DNA of 64,000 nt from positions 1,079,001 to 1,143,000 of the forward strand of contig NZ_JABWRZ020000001.1 in the NCBI RefSeq assembly GCF_014269185.2, in the 5' to 3' direction. The DNA comes from Pseudomonas oryzicola (GTDB lineage Bacteria > Pseudomonadota > Gammaproteobacteria > Pseudomonadales > Pseudomonadaceae). This document shows positions 36,817 to 47,267 of the stretch, in pieces (within the stretch, counting starts at the first letter, position 1; every line of letters begins with the position of its first letter). The notes under the pieces are model-generated. The model was not told where the DNA came from. It did no database searches and worked only from the letters and a program-made list of their open reading frames with translations. Both the position numbers and the translations under genes were made by a program.

Positions 36817-38266
36817 GTGGTGGGCGCTGGTCTTCCTGTCGCCGCTGCTGGCCCTGGCTGAAGACGGCCTGCAGCCGTCGCGCCCGACTTTGCAGCACGT
36901 GCCATCGGTAAGTGCCTTGTCGACCCTGCACGGCGAACCCGTGGATATCCAACTGGCCGATGCGATTGCCCTGGCGTTGCGCGACAACCGCGCGGTCCGG
37001 GGGGCTTACCTTGAGCGCATCGCACAGAAGTTCGAGCTACGGGTGGCACAGGACCAGTTTGCCCCGCAGTTGGCACTCAAAGTCCGCTACCTGGCTAATC
37101 GCAACCACGCCGATCGCTATCGGGAAGCACGGCTGGCCCCGACAGCCAGCCTGCTGACACCCTACGGCACGCGTTTGAGCCTTGACTGGGCTCGTGGCCA
37201 CACCCGTGCCGATGGTGCCGGGCGACGCTACAGCGACGGGGCGAACCTGACGATCATCCAGCCCTTGTTGCGTGGTGCCGGGCGCGACATCGCCAGTGCG
37301 CCGCTGCGTCAGGCGCGCCTGGCCGAACAACTCAACCGCCTGGCGCTCAAGGACGAGATTTCTGCAGTCATTACCCGCACGATCATGCTGTACCGCGCGC
37401 TGCTGCGCGCCCAGGAGCAGCTGCGTATCGCCGAAGATGGCCTGGCGCGGTCACGGCAGTTGGTGGAGGTAAACCGGGCATTGATCGTTGCCGGGCGCAT
37501 GGCTGCGTTCGATATCGTCCAGACGCAGGCCGAAGTCGCCAACCAGGAGATGGCGCGCGAAAGCAGCCGCAACCAGTTGCAGCAGAGTCGTCAGGCATTG
37601 GCACAGTTGTTGGCAATAGACCTGTCGACGCCGCTGAAAGCGGTGGAGTCGCTGCGTGTCGAGCGTCGGCAGGTGGACGCCCGCCAGGCACTGGCTCGTG
37701 CAGAAGCGCGACAACCGGCGTACCTGATGCAACAGCTGGCTGTAGAGCAGGCTGCGATCGACCTGCAGGTCGCGCACAACGCCCAATGGTGGGACCTGTC
37801 GCTGGTCGCTGGGGTCAGTCAACTGCGCGAGCAGCCAGGCAACGGGACCTCCGGTGAACGCTATCTCGGGCTTGAACTGGAGGTGCCCATTGGTGACCTC
37901 GACCGGCGCCAGGCCTGGGTGCGTGCCCAGGTGGCCATGGATCGGCAGAACCTGAGCCTGACCGAAAGCCGCCAGCAGCTCCAGCGCGAAGTGAGCACAG
38001 CTGTGCGGGATGTGCAGGTGCGCTGGCGCCAGGTGGAAATCGCCGAGCGCGCGTTGGCCTTGTCGCAACGCAAGCTCGACATCGAACAGGAGAAGTTGGC
38101 CGCAGGGCGCTCCAGCAATTTCCAGGTGCTGAGCTTCGAAGGGGATCTGCGCTACGCGCAAAGTAGCCGTCTGGATGCCATCCTCGATTACCTCGAAGCC
38201 CAGGTGGTACTGGACCAGGTGCTGGGAGTGACGCTCGACAGCTGGAACGTGGCGCTCAATGACTAG
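36809..38266 (+). CDS. TolC-like outer-membrane efflux protein
   Basis: The 485-residue protein begins MTRWWALVFLSPLLALAEDG, with a short signal peptide cleaved after ALA. No lipobox cysteine is present, unlike the two channels at 4411 and 13563. Long helical repeats follow (about 150-280 and 360-470). It supplies the outer-membrane channel for the MacB-like exporter. The ATG overlaps the permease stop by eight bases (ATGACTAG), and an identical overlap joins it to the adaptor gene. Confidence 0.88.
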   Translation: MTRWWALVFLSPLLALAEDGLQPSRPTLQHVPSVSALSTLHGEPVDIQLADAIALALRDNRAVRGAYLERIAQKFELRVAQDQFAPQLALKVRYLANRNHADRYREARLAPTASLLTPYGTRLSLDWARGHTRADGAGRRYSDGANLTIIQPLLRGAGRDIASAPLRQARLAEQLNRLALKDEISAVITRTIMLYRALLRAQEQLRIAEDGLARSRQLVEVNRALIVAGRMAAFDIVQTQAEVANQEMARESSRNQLQQSRQALAQLLAIDLSTPLKAVESLRVERRQVDARQALARAEARQPAYLMQQLAVEQAAIDLQVAHNAQWWDLSLVAGVSQLREQPGNGTSGERYLGLELEVPIGDLDRRQAWVRAQVAMDRQNLSLTESRQQLQREVSTAVRDVQVRWRQVEIAERALALSQRKLDIEQEKLAAGRSSNFQVLSFEGDLRYAQSSRLDAILDYLEAQVVLDQVLGVTLDSWNVALND

Positions 38267-39473
38267 GCGGTGGTGGTGGGTGCTGGCGGGCAGCACAGGC
38301 ATGCTGGTAGTGCTGCTTTGGCAGGCGTGGCCAGATTCCTCCGCAAGGGACGCGCAACGCTGGGTGCAGGTCGAACCGCAGCCGTTGGAGGTGCATCTGG
38401 GGCTGGTTGGCAGGCTGCAGGCTGGCCGCCAGGTGACCCTCAGTGCGCCCTTCGATGGTGTACTGACGTCGCTGCTGGTACGTGAGGGGCAGCAGGTCGC
38501 CGCCGGGCAGTCATTGATGCACCTGGACACCACGCAACTCGATATCCAGCTGCGCCAGGCCGAGGCCGAGCGGCTGAAGGCCAAGGCATTGGTCAGCCAG
38601 TTGCGAGGCTGGCAGGCTGGCCCGGAGGTCGCTCGCAGCCTACGTACGCTGGCGGGGGCACGCGCCACGTTGGCGGCTGGCCAGGCGGCGCTGGATGAAA
38701 CCCGACGGCTGTTGGACCGAGGTATCGTTGCCCGTATGGAAGTTGAGAGCCTGGAACAGTTGCAGCAAGCGCAGCGGCAGGCAGTGCTGGATGCGCAGCA
38801 GGACCTGCAACTGACCCAGGCCCGGGGCCAGGGGGATGCGTTGAAGATTGCCGAAATGGAGCTGGCAAACGCCGAAGCACACTGGCGGGCGTTGCGGGCG
38901 AGGCGTGATCTGAGGGTGGTAAAGGCGCCGTTTGCTGGCCTGTTGGCCCGTGCCGCCGGCAGCGCAGCCACGCCAGGCCCACTTCAGGAGGGCCTGGCGC
39001 TTGCCCAGGGGATGCCACTGCTGACTTTGAGTGGCCTTGAACATTTGCAGGTGGCTGCCAAGGTGGCAGAAAGCGACTTGGGTGATCTGCGCGAAGGCAT
39101 GGAGGTGCAAGCCTTCATTGCAGGTCACCTGCTTGCCGGGCGCCTGGCGCAGGTTGGCCAGCAGGCGCGTGACGATACCGAACAAACGGCATGGTACGAC
39201 GTACGGGTTGACCTGCAACTGCCTGAAGGCGCCACACAGCAGCGCTTGCGCCTGGGCATGAGTGCCCGCTTGGCGGTACTGATACATCGCGAAGACGCTG
39301 CGATGGTGGTGCCTGCCGAGGCCTTGCAGCAGGATGAAGCGGGCAGGCAATACGTGGTTTATCGCCAGTCTGCGCAACAGACGCCGCGCAGGGTTGTGGT
39401 CAGATCGGCAAGGGCGGTGGTGCAAGGGCTGCAGGTGGACGGGCTGGAGGCAGGGTTTGTGCTGCTACCGTAG
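38259..39473 (+). CDS. HlyD/MacA-like periplasmic adaptor
   Basis: The 404-residue membrane-fusion protein has an N-terminal anchor (RRWWWVLAGSTGMLVVLLWQ), a lipoyl half (VTLSAPFDGVLTSLLVREGQ, about 68-87), a coiled-coil hairpin (about 100-215) and beta-barrel and membrane-proximal domains. It should link the permease to the TolC-like channel. It is the last gene of the cassette; the hairpin at 39473-39489 follows immediately. The gene order ATPase, permease, channel, adaptor is unusual, because MacA normally precedes MacB. Confidence 0.88.
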   Translation: MTRRWWWVLAGSTGMLVVLLWQAWPDSSARDAQRWVQVEPQPLEVHLGLVGRLQAGRQVTLSAPFDGVLTSLLVREGQQVAAGQSLMHLDTTQLDIQLRQAEAERLKAKALVSQLRGWQAGPEVARSLRTLAGARATLAAGQAALDETRRLLDRGIVARMEVESLEQLQQAQRQAVLDAQQDLQLTQARGQGDALKIAEMELANAEAHWRALRARRDLRVVKAPFAGLLARAAGSAATPGPLQEGLALAQGMPLLTLSGLEHLQVAAKVAESDLGDLREGMEVQAFIAGHLLAGRLAQVGQQARDDTEQTAWYDVRVDLQLPEGATQQRLRLGMSARLAVLIHREDAAMVVPAEALQQDEAGRQYVVYRQSAQQTPRRVVVRSARAVVQGLQVDGLEAGFVLLP

Positions 39474-39489
39474 GGCCGCTGTGCGGCCC
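39473..39489. terminator. Hairpin at the end of the export cassette
   Basis: GGGCCGC-TGT-GCGGCCC begins on the last base of the adaptor stop codon. A degenerate REP-like sequence (CTTCGCGGGTAAACCGGCCC) follows. There is no T-tract. Confidence 0.55.
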
Positions 39490-39588
39490 ACTTCGCGGGT
39501 AAACCGGCCCCTGCAGGTATTGCCTCGGCCTTGCGTGCAGCGCAGTGCCGGTGGGGGCGGGTTCAACCTCGAGGCGGCCGTTACCGGA

Positions 39589-40368
39589 TCACTCGGAAGG
39601 ATGATCGCGCAGGAACACCAGGTGGTCCGGTTTCGACTGCTCGGCACTGTAGTAGTAGCCCTGCACATCGAACTGCTTGAGCTGTTCCGGGTCGCTGATG
39701 CGCCGCTGGATCACGAAGCGGCTCATCATCCCCCGTGCCTTCTTGGCGTAGAAACTGATGATCTTGTACTGGCCGTTCTTCAAGTCCTTGAAATCGACGT
39801 TGATTACCCGCGCCTTCAATGCGCTGCGTTTCACCGCGCTGAAGTATTCGTTGCTGGCCAGGTTGAGCAGCACGTCATCGCCCTGCTCGGCCAGGGCCTG
39901 GTTCAACCATTCGCTGATGCGCGTGCCCCAGAACGCGTACAGGTCCTTGCCGCGGGCATTGGCGAGCTTGGTGCCCATTTCCAGGCGATAAGGCTGCATC
40001 AGGTCCAGCGGGCGCAGCAGGCCGTACAAGCCCGAGAGCATGCGCAGGTGCTCCTGGGCGTAGCTGAAGTCGTCCTCGCCCAGGCTTTCGGCATCGAGGC
40101 CGGTGTACACGTCACCCTTGAACGCCAGCAGTGCCTGCTTGGCATTGGCCGGGGTGAAGTCCGGGGTCCAGCTGCCAAAGCGCGCTGCATTCAGGCCGGC
40201 GAGCTTGTCGGACAAATGCATCAGTTCGCTGATCTGCGCTGGCGACAGTTCGCGCAGTTGCCGAATCAGTTCCTGGGAGTCGTCCAGGTATTGCGGCAGG
40301 GTGTAACGCTCGGTCACCGGCGGGGTGTCGTAGTCGAGGGTCTTGGCGGGGGAAATCACCGTCAGCAT
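39589..40368 (-). CDS. yaaA: Peroxide-stress protein YaaA (UPF0246/DUF328)
   Basis: The 259-residue protein matches E. coli YaaA along its length: [17 protein letters not shown] at the N-terminus, [21 protein letters not shown], then [25 protein letters not shown] and [18 protein letters not shown]. YaaA limits free iron and so protects against hydrogen peroxide. The start is ATG 40368, matching the E. coli N-terminus. It is divergent from the deacetylase-like gene. In P. putida KT2440, from memory, it follows algD directly, which makes the 33.6-39.5 kb block an insertion in this strain. Confidence 0.93.
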   Translation of the reverse strand: MLTVISPAKTLDYDTPPVTERYTLPQYLDDSQELIRQLRELSPAQISELMHLSDKLAGLNAARFGSWTPDFTPANAKQALLAFKGDVYTGLDAESLGEDDFSYAQEHLRMLSGLYGLLRPLDLMQPYRLEMGTKLANARGKDLYAFWGTRISEWLNQALAEQGDDVLLNLASNEYFSAVKRSALKARVINVDFKDLKNGQYKIISFYAKKARGMMSRFVIQRRISDPEQLKQFDVQGYYYSAEQSKPDHLVFLRDHPSE

Positions 40369-40505
40369 CGGGTCGGCTCCTGGCATCGTTGGCCGGGAAT
40401 TCTACGGGCTGGGCGGTACAAGTCCAAACTATGGCGACGATAGTCACAGACCATGGCCAGTGCAGGCGCTATAGTGCGCGTTTCGCCGTTGCGGAGCCTT
40501 CAACC

Positions 40506-41642
40506 GTGCGCATTGCCTCTGCCTTGCTGGCCGGCCTGTTGAGCCTGGCCGTGCAAGCCGCCCCATTACCCCAGGTAAGCCTGGACCGCAGCCTGTGGCC
40601 CGAACAGCTGGACAGCCCGGCATTGTTCGATGTGGCCTCGCGGGCGGAAATCCTTTCGTTCGCCCAGGTGCTGCACGAAAGCGAGCTGCTGGACGAGGCG
40701 GCGCTGGCCACCCGGTTGGGGCTGCGGCAGATCAACCTGCAGAAGGTGCGCCTGGTGCGGGCGCGCATGTGGCAGCGGCTGTGGCAAGGCTATCAACAGG
40801 CGCAACGCAGTTGCGAGCAGGATGCGTCGTTCTGTTATCCGGTGACCTCGATGGCAGAGTTGCGCACGCAGGCAGCAACCTTCGCTGCCGATGTCGGCAC
40901 GTTCTACACCGGCTGGATCGAACCCAGCCACCAGTTCCATGTGCAGTACCTCGACGAGCAACTGCGCAAGGCCGCGTTGCTGCCGCAAACCAGTAGCGAG
41001 GTGGAGCGGCTGTCGGCGCGCGAGCGCAATGGTGATGAACTGAATGACCGCATGTTCCTGCTGACCTTCGTCGGTGGGCCCGGGCCTGAAGGTGGTACAA
41101 CCGACCAGCTCACCGATTACCTGCGTCGGCAGAAGCTTGCAGGTACGTTCTTCGTGCTCGGCAACCGCCTGCAGCAACGCCGCGACGCCGGTGCGGCTAC
41201 CGCCTTGCGCCAGCTCTATGGCGGCCAGTGCGTGGGCATCCAGGGCTGGGAATATCGCTCCCATGCGCAGTGGACGGGCTGGCAGGACTCGCTGCGGCGC
41301 AGCCAGGCGGGGGTGCAGGCCGACCTGCCGCAGCAATATGTACCGTTGTTCCGGCCGCCTTATGGGCAACGCCGCGCCGACGGCGAGACGTTCATGGCCA
41401 GCCAGCAACTGCGGGTATCGTTGTGGGATATCGATGCCCAGGATGATGGCGCGCTGACGGCGCAAGCCTCGGCGCAGCGGGTGCTGACCTTGATGCTGCT
41501 GTGGCGCAAGGGCGTGATTCAGTTCCATGACGGCTTGCCCAAGGCGCAGCCGGCGCTGGATTGGTTGCTGCGCAATACCGCCCAGAGCGGTATCGGCTGG
41601 GAAGGGTGTCGCGAATATGGATACCGCGAACCAGGGGTGTGA
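40506..41642 (+). CDS. Polysaccharide-deacetylase-like protein with degenerate metal motifs
   Basis: The 378-residue exported protein has a signal peptide (VRIASALLAGLLSLAVQA) after a GTG start preceded by GGAG. A helical region comes first (about 40-165), then an NodB-like fold (about 195-365). The RPPYG motif, the following WDIDAQDDG and IQFHDG are conserved. The metal-binding motif TFDDGP reads TFVGGP, so both aspartates are lost, and the second histidine of H-x3-H is absent (SHAQWTGW). It is therefore probably not an active metal-dependent deacetylase, or it uses different ligands. Confidence 0.82.
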   Translation: MRIASALLAGLLSLAVQAAPLPQVSLDRSLWPEQLDSPALFDVASRAEILSFAQVLHESELLDEAALATRLGLRQINLQKVRLVRARMWQRLWQGYQQAQRSCEQDASFCYPVTSMAELRTQAATFAADVGTFYTGWIEPSHQFHVQYLDEQLRKAALLPQTSSEVERLSARERNGDELNDRMFLLTFVGGPGPEGGTTDQLTDYLRRQKLAGTFFVLGNRLQQRRDAGAATALRQLYGGQCVGIQGWEYRSHAQWTGWQDSLRRSQAGVQADLPQQYVPLFRPPYGQRRADGETFMASQQLRVSLWDIDAQDDGALTAQASAQRVLTLMLLWRKGVIQFHDGLPKAQPALDWLLRNTAQSGIGWEGCREYGYREPGV

Positions 41643-41714
41643 CTTCTGACTGTAGTCCCCTCTGGCGCTGCCGCCAAGGCCTCTTCGTCATTCGGCAAAA
41701 TAAACTTCAAAAAC

Positions 41715-41731
41715 GCGTAAAAACGCTTTTT
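41715..41731 (+). terminator. Possible weak terminator in the deacetylase-phoH gap
   Basis: GCGT-AAAA-ACGC followed by TTTTT is a small 4-bp stem with a T-run. The rest of the 272-base gap (41643-41914) shows nothing I can name. Confidence 0.35.
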
Positions 41732-41914
41732 CCGGTCATGGTTTTTGCGGTATGAAGAAACCAGACAGCCGATTCCTGCAGCACAGGTGGCGTCATCCAG
41801 GCCCACCTAGCCAGGTTCGCTTCCCGCCCGTAACAACGCGGATACGGGGAGAACGGCAGTCACTCTGCGGCGTAACAGACCACGCCGTGTGGCTTCGACA
41901 TAAGGTGACCGAGT

Positions 41915-43309
41915 ATGGATGACCAAGGACGCAACTCTTCCTCCAGCAAGCCAATCCTGTATGTGCTCGATACCAACGTCCTGATTCACGACCCTAACGC
42001 GTTACTCAACTTCGAGGAGCACCATGTCGCCATCCCGATGACGGTGCTGGAGGAACTCGACAAGCTCAAGACCGGCAAGCAGAGCATCGCTGCCGAATGC
42101 CGCCAGGCCATTCGCCTGATCGACCAGACCCTAGGTGACGCTTCGCCCAACGATGTCGAGCAGGGCGTGCCGATCCAGCGTGGCAAGAGTGGGCCCAAGG
42201 GCTTCCTGTCGATCCTGATGACCCCGCGCAACGAGCCTAACAAGCTGCTGCCGGAAAACCTCAACGACAACATCATCATCAACCAGTTGCTCGAAGTAAG
42301 GGCCCGGCGCACCGACCTGGACGTGGTGCTGGTCACCAAGGACATCAACATGCGCCTTAAGGCGCGCGCCTGTGGCATCGCGGCCGAGGACTACAGCACC
42401 GACCAGCTGGTCGATGACGTGTCCTTGCTGTCCAAGGGCTATCATTCGGTCACCGGCTCGTTCTGGGACCGGGTAAGCAAGGTCGATACCCGCCAGGAGC
42501 GTGGCCGCACCTGGCACCGGGTGCAATTGATCGACAATCTGCCGGCAGTGCATGTCAATGAGTTCATCATCGATGAGCAGGGCTTCGTCGGCTGGATCAA
42601 GGGTATCCGCAACGATGAGCTGCTGTTGCTCGACCTGCACCAGGAGCCACTGCTGCACCAGGAAGCCTGGGGCCTCAAGCCTCGCGATATCCACCAGAGC
42701 CTGGCGCTGTTCGCCCTGCTCGACCCGGATATCCACCTGGTCAACCTGACCGGCGCCGCCGGTTCCGGCAAGACCATCCTGGCCCTGGCCGCAGCCATCG
42801 AGCAGACCATGGTCAGCAAGCGCTACCGGCGCATCATCGCCACCCGCAGCGTGCAGGGGCTGGACCAGGAGATCGGCTTCCTGCCGGGCACCGAGGCGGA
42901 GAAGATGGAGCCCTGGCTGGGCGCCATCACCGATAACCTCGAAGCCTTGCACATGGATGACGAAAGCACCCATGGCAGTGTCGAGTACATCCTTGAACGT
43001 GTGCCGTTGCAGTTCAAGTCGCTGAACTACATCCGTGGTCGCAGCTTCCAGCAAAGCCTGATCCTGATCGACGAGTGCCAGAACCTGACGCCGCACCAGA
43101 TGAAAACCATCATCACCCGTGCTGGCTCCGGGTCCAAGGTGGTCTGCCTGGGCAACCTGGCGCAGATCGACACCCCCTACCTGTCCGCGACCAGCTCGGG
43201 TCTGACCTACCTGACCGAGCGCTTCAAGGACTTCCCTCATGGCGTGCACATCACCTTGCAGGGCGTGCCCCGCTCGGTGCTGGCCGAGTACGCCGAGTCG
43301 CATCTGTAA
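41915..43309 (+). CDS. PIN-PhoH family protein (PhoH2/YlaK-like)
   Basis: The 464-residue protein joins an N-terminal PIN domain (about 12-150) to a C-terminal PhoH ATPase (about 250-464). PIN acidic residues are visible in [21 protein letters not shown] and [10 protein letters not shown]. The PhoH part has Walker [11 protein letters not shown] (about 280) and Walker [11 protein letters not shown] (about 385). Such fusions are thought to be RNA-unwinding ribonucleases. An AAGGTGA site precedes the ATG. There is no operon link to its neighbours. Confidence 0.92.
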   Translation: MDDQGRNSSSSKPILYVLDTNVLIHDPNALLNFEEHHVAIPMTVLEELDKLKTGKQSIAAECRQAIRLIDQTLGDASPNDVEQGVPIQRGKSGPKGFLSILMTPRNEPNKLLPENLNDNIIINQLLEVRARRTDLDVVLVTKDINMRLKARACGIAAEDYSTDQLVDDVSLLSKGYHSVTGSFWDRVSKVDTRQERGRTWHRVQLIDNLPAVHVNEFIIDEQGFVGWIKGIRNDELLLLDLHQEPLLHQEAWGLKPRDIHQSLALFALLDPDIHLVNLTGAAGSGKTILALAAAIEQTMVSKRYRRIIATRSVQGLDQEIGFLPGTEAEKMEPWLGAITDNLEALHMDDESTHGSVEYILERVPLQFKSLNYIRGRSFQQSLILIDECQNLTPHQMKTIITRAGSGSKVVCLGNLAQIDTPYLSATSSGLTYLTERFKDFPHGVHITLQGVPRSVLAEYAESHL

Positions 43310-43425
43310 CCCTAACCGCCGGGCGGTTCGCCGCCCGGCCTCCTCGTCAGTCCAGTTGCGCATTCCCCCTGCTCAAACCTGACCCACAGGTTTACACTGC
43401 CAGTTCCCTTCACAGGAGCAGAGCA

Positions 43426-43896
43426 GTGCTGACACATCTTGATTCCCAGGGGCGGGCCAACATGGTCGACGTCACTGAAAAGGCCGTGACCGAGCGCGAG
43501 GCCACTGCCGAGGCGCGGGTGCGCATGTTGCCGCAGACCCTACAGATGATCGTCGACGGCGAGCACCCCAAGGGCGATGTGTTCGCCGTGGCGCGCATTG
43601 CCGGAATCCAGGCAGCGAAAAAGACCAGCGACCTGATCCCGTTGTGCCACCCGTTGATGCTGACCAGCGTCAAGGTCGAACTCGGTGCCGAGGGGCAGGA
43701 TGCCGTGCGCATCGTTGCCCGCTGCAAGCTGGCTGGCCAGACCGGGGTGGAGATGGAGGCACTGACCGCGGCCAGCGTAGCCGCGCTGACGATCTATGAC
43801 ATGTGCAAGGCAGTGGACAAGGGCATGGTCATCGAGCAGGTGCGGCTGTTGGAAAAACTTGGCGGCAAGAGCGGCCACTACAAGGTGGATGCGTGA
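43426..43896 (+). CDS. moaC: Cyclic pyranopterin monophosphate synthase MoaC
   Basis: The 156-residue enzyme makes cyclic pyranopterin monophosphate, the first stable intermediate of molybdenum cofactor. MoaC landmarks are [31 protein letters not shown] (about 66-81) and [20 protein letters not shown] (about 108-127). The GTG start has AGGAG 7-8 bases upstream. Its stop overlaps moaD (TGATG). Confidence 0.96.
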   Translation: MLTHLDSQGRANMVDVTEKAVTEREATAEARVRMLPQTLQMIVDGEHPKGDVFAVARIAGIQAAKKTSDLIPLCHPLMLTSVKVELGAEGQDAVRIVARCKLAGQTGVEMEALTAASVAALTIYDMCKAVDKGMVIEQVRLLEKLGGKSGHYKVDA

Positions 43897-44141
43897 TGAA
43901 GGTCAAGGTGATGTACTTCGCCCGTTACCGCGAACTGCTGGGTGTGGATGCCGAGCGGGTAGAGGGCGCTTTCAAGGTGCTGGACGATGTGCGCCAGGCC
44001 CTGGTCGCCAAGGGCGGGCAATATCAGGTGCTGGCCGAGCAGAACCTGATGTGCGCGCGCAACGAAGAGCTGTGCAAGCTCGACGAAGCGTTGGAAGAGG
44101 GCGATGAAGTGGCGTTCTTCCCACCGGTGACCGGAGGCTGA
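43896..44141 (+). CDS. moaD: Molybdopterin synthase sulfur carrier MoaD
   Basis: The 81-residue ubiquitin-like protein ends in the required Gly-Gly (FFPPVTGG), which is thiocarboxylated for sulfur transfer by MoaE. It starts [16 protein letters not shown]. It overlaps moaC by one base and is followed two bases later by moaE. Confidence 0.95.
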   Translation: MKVKVMYFARYRELLGVDAERVEGAFKVLDDVRQALVAKGGQYQVLAEQNLMCARNEELCKLDEALEEGDEVAFFPPVTGG

Positions 44142-44143
44142 AC

Positions 44144-44590
44144 ATGGCAGTGCGAGTACAGGCAGGCGCGTTCGACCCGGGTGCCGAGACCAACGCCATG
44201 CACGCTGCCAATGTCGGCGTGGGTGCGGTGGTCGCCTTTGTCGGCTATGTACGGGACTTCAACGATGGCCGGGAAGTGGCGGGGATGTTCCTCGAACACT
44301 ATCCGGGCATGACCGAAAAGGCCCTGGCCAAGATCGTGGTCGAGGCCGAGCAGCGTTGGCCGTTGCTCAAGGTCGAGGTGCTGCACCGTATCGGAGCGCT
44401 GGAACCGGGTGAACCGATCGTGTTCGCGGGCGTGGCCAGTGCCCACCGGCAGGCGGCGTTCGATGCCTGCAACTTCATCATGGACTACCTGAAGACCCGG
44501 GCGCCGTTCTGGAAGAAGGAAAATACCCAGGAAGGGGCAAGGTGGGTGGAAGGGAAGCAGAGTGACCAGGATGCCGCCGGGCGCTGGTAG
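44144..44590 (+). CDS. moaE: Molybdopterin synthase catalytic subunit MoaE
   Basis: The 148-residue MoaE inserts two sulfurs into precursor Z with MoaD. Motifs include VVAFVGYVRDFN, LEHYPGMTEKAL and VASAHRQAAFDAC, followed by the catalytic lysine region KTRAPFWKKE (about 118-127). Last gene of moaCDE; a REP pair follows. Confidence 0.96.
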   Translation: MAVRVQAGAFDPGAETNAMHAANVGVGAVVAFVGYVRDFNDGREVAGMFLEHYPGMTEKALAKIVVEAEQRWPLLKVEVLHRIGALEPGEPIVFAGVASAHRQAAFDACNFIMDYLKTRAPFWKKENTQEGARWVEGKQSDQDAAGRW

Positions 44591-44603
44591 ATCCTTGTTT
44601 GAT

Positions 44604-44720
44604 GGCCGGGGCGTAGCCCCGGTTCGCGGGTAAACCCGCTCCCACAGGTACTGCACAGGTTTCGAAAGCTGTGGAGTACCTCTGTGGGAGCGGGTTTACC
44701 CGCGAAGAGGCCGGCACAGG
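44604..44720. repeat. Inverted REP pair (BIME) between moaE and rhlB
   Basis: A unit at 44604-44648 faces an inverted unit at 44682-44720 (CTGTGGGAGCGGGTTTACCC, then GCGAAGAGGCCGGCACAGG). The pair lies between two convergent genes and ends at the rhlB stop. Confidence 0.9.
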
Positions 44721-46178
44721 TCAATGGTGCTTGCGCGGTACCGACTTCAGGAGTTCATCCGGCGGCATCTCGCACTTGATCTTGCGCCCCAGCAGCTCTT
44801 CGATCGCCGGTAGCTGGTAGGAGTCATCCTCGCCGGCAAAGCTGATCGACACGCCACTGGTCCCCGCGCGGCCGGTACGGCCAATGCGGTGCACGTAGTC
44901 GTCCGGGTCTTCCGGCAAGGTGAAGTTGATCACGTGGCTGATGCCATCGATGTGGATGCCACGCCCGGCCACGTCGGTAGCCACCAGCACGGTGATGCGC
45001 CCTTCGCGGAAGTTCTCCAGGGTACGGATACGCTTGTGCTGTGGCACGTCGCCCGACAACTGGGCGGCATTGATGCCGTCGCGCACCAGTTTTTCCTCGA
45101 TGCGCCGCACTTCGTCCTTGCGGTTGGCGAATACCATCACCCGTTCCCACTTGTTCTGGGTCACCAGGTTGTACAACAGTTTGTACTTGTCGCTGCCGGC
45201 AACGGCATACACGTGCTGTTCCACCGTTTCGCTGGCCACGTTCTCCGGCTCGATCTCGACGATGGCCGGGTTGGTGGTCCACTGCTTGGCCAGGTTCATC
45301 ACGTCGTCGGTGAAGGTGGCGGAGAACAGCAAGGTCTGGCGCTCGCTTTTCGGCGGTGTCTGACGAATGATCTGGCGCACCTGTGGGATGAAGCCCATGT
45401 CGAGCATGCGGTCGGCCTCGTCCAGTACCATCACCTCGACCATGTCCAGGTGCACCTCGCCACGCTGGTTGAAGTCCAGCAGACGGCCGGGGGTGGCGAC
45501 CAGGATGTCGCAGTGGCGCGCTTCCAGGGCCTTGAGCTGTTTGTCGAAGTCCATGCCACCGACGAAGCTCATGACGTTGAGACCGGTGTACTTGGTCAGG
45601 GCGATGGCGTCCTTGGCGATCTGTACCACCAGTTCGCGGGTGGGGGCGATGATCAGCGCGCGTGGCTCACCCATGTAGCGTTCCTTGGGCGGCGGTGTCT
45701 GCTGCAACTGGGAAATGATCGAGATCAGGAACGCTGCGGTCTTGCCGGTACCGGTCTGGGCCCGGCCGATGGCGTCCTGGCCACGCAGGGTGTAACCCAG
45801 TACCTGCGCCTGGATCGGCGTGCAGTATGGGAAGCCCAGGTCGTGGATGGCGTGCATCAGCTCGTTGGACAGCTTGAAGTCGTGGAAGCGGGTCTTGCCT
45901 TCCTGCGGCTCGACCACGAAGTCTTCCGGCTTCCACAGGTTGGCCTGCGGCTTGGGCTTGCGCTCACGGCGCGGTTTGTCCTTGGCCGGCTTGTCGGCGG
46001 CTGGCGCAACGACAGCAGGTTGTTCAGCCTTGGGCGCAGGGGTGGCGCGCGGGGCGGTCGGTTTTGCCGCTGGCCGGGCGTCGGTGGCGGGCGCAGGCGC
46101 CGTCACGCTGGCAGCAGGAGCGACGGCCTGTGGCGCGGCGTCTCCCTTGCCGAATATTTTCTTGAGTGCCTTGAGCAC
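44721..46178 (-). CDS. rhlB: DEAD-box RNA helicase RhlB
   Basis: The 485-residue helicase has an Ala/Pro/Lys-rich, probably disordered N-terminus (about 12-90) and a two-domain DEAD core: motif I AQTGTGKT, motif [15 protein letters not shown], motif III SAT and motif [12 protein letters not shown]. In enterobacteria RhlB is the helicase of the RNA degradosome. Between moaE and an estB-like gene, as in P. aeruginosa where rhlB lies near estB (from memory). Confidence 0.92.
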   Translation of the reverse strand: MLKALKKIFGKGDAAPQAVAPAASVTAPAPATDARPAAKPTAPRATPAPKAEQPAVVAPAADKPAKDKPRRERKPKPQANLWKPEDFVVEPQEGKTRFHDFKLSNELMHAIHDLGFPYCTPIQAQVLGYTLRGQDAIGRAQTGTGKTAAFLISIISQLQQTPPPKERYMGEPRALIIAPTRELVVQIAKDAIALTKYTGLNVMSFVGGMDFDKQLKALEARHCDILVATPGRLLDFNQRGEVHLDMVEVMVLDEADRMLDMGFIPQVRQIIRQTPPKSERQTLLFSATFTDDVMNLAKQWTTNPAIVEIEPENVASETVEQHVYAVAGSDKYKLLYNLVTQNKWERVMVFANRKDEVRRIEEKLVRDGINAAQLSGDVPQHKRIRTLENFREGRITVLVATDVAGRGIHIDGISHVINFTLPEDPDDYVHRIGRTGRAGTSGVSISFAGEDDSYQLPAIEELLGRKIKCEMPPDELLKSVPRKHH

Positions 46179-46278
46179 GATCGTCTCATCAACTGGTTAA
46201 GGAATGTACGCCGGCAGTGTAATGCAAGATTCAGGCGCGGCGTAGTGGCTTGGGCTGACAACTACAGGTGGCTTCCGC

Positions 46279-46962
<684 letters not shown>

Positions 46963-47072
46963 TTAGGGCGTGCCTGAAAAGAAGGCGCTGGAAATGATTG
47001 TCTGAAAAAGAATGTCGCAACGATACAACTTTTCCTACTTGACGAGCGCTTAAACGCTACAGCCAAACAATC

Positions 47073-47088
47073 TGGTACGCGCTTTGCA
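47073..47088 (+). promoter_or_regulatory. Sigma-54 (RpoN) promoter of aapJQMP
   Basis: TGGTACGCGCTTTGCA matches the sigma-54 consensus TGGCAC-N5-TTGCW at all but one position, with GG and GC exactly 10 bases apart. Transcription would start about 47099, giving a leader of about 170 bases before aapJ. An imperfect dyad GAGCGCTTAAACGCT lies just upstream (47043-47057) and might belong to an activator. Confidence 0.8.
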
Positions 47089-47267
47089 ATTCAACCTTCG
47101 ATGCAAAGGGCAGGCCGTGACGGTAACACCCCTTGCACGCGAAGGCTGTCACAGAACAGCCCATTGCGCCAATTGACCCAATAACAAGCCAATACGGGTC
47201 GGATACGCCTCAAAAGGGTGCGGTGCAATTCCGGCTCGATACAACAAGAGCGATTTGGAGGTTGTGA

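Noticed and set aside
47039..47072. TTGACG as a sigma-70 -35 box upstream of aapJ.
   Set aside because: No good -10 box lies at a proper distance; the sigma-54 site is much stronger.
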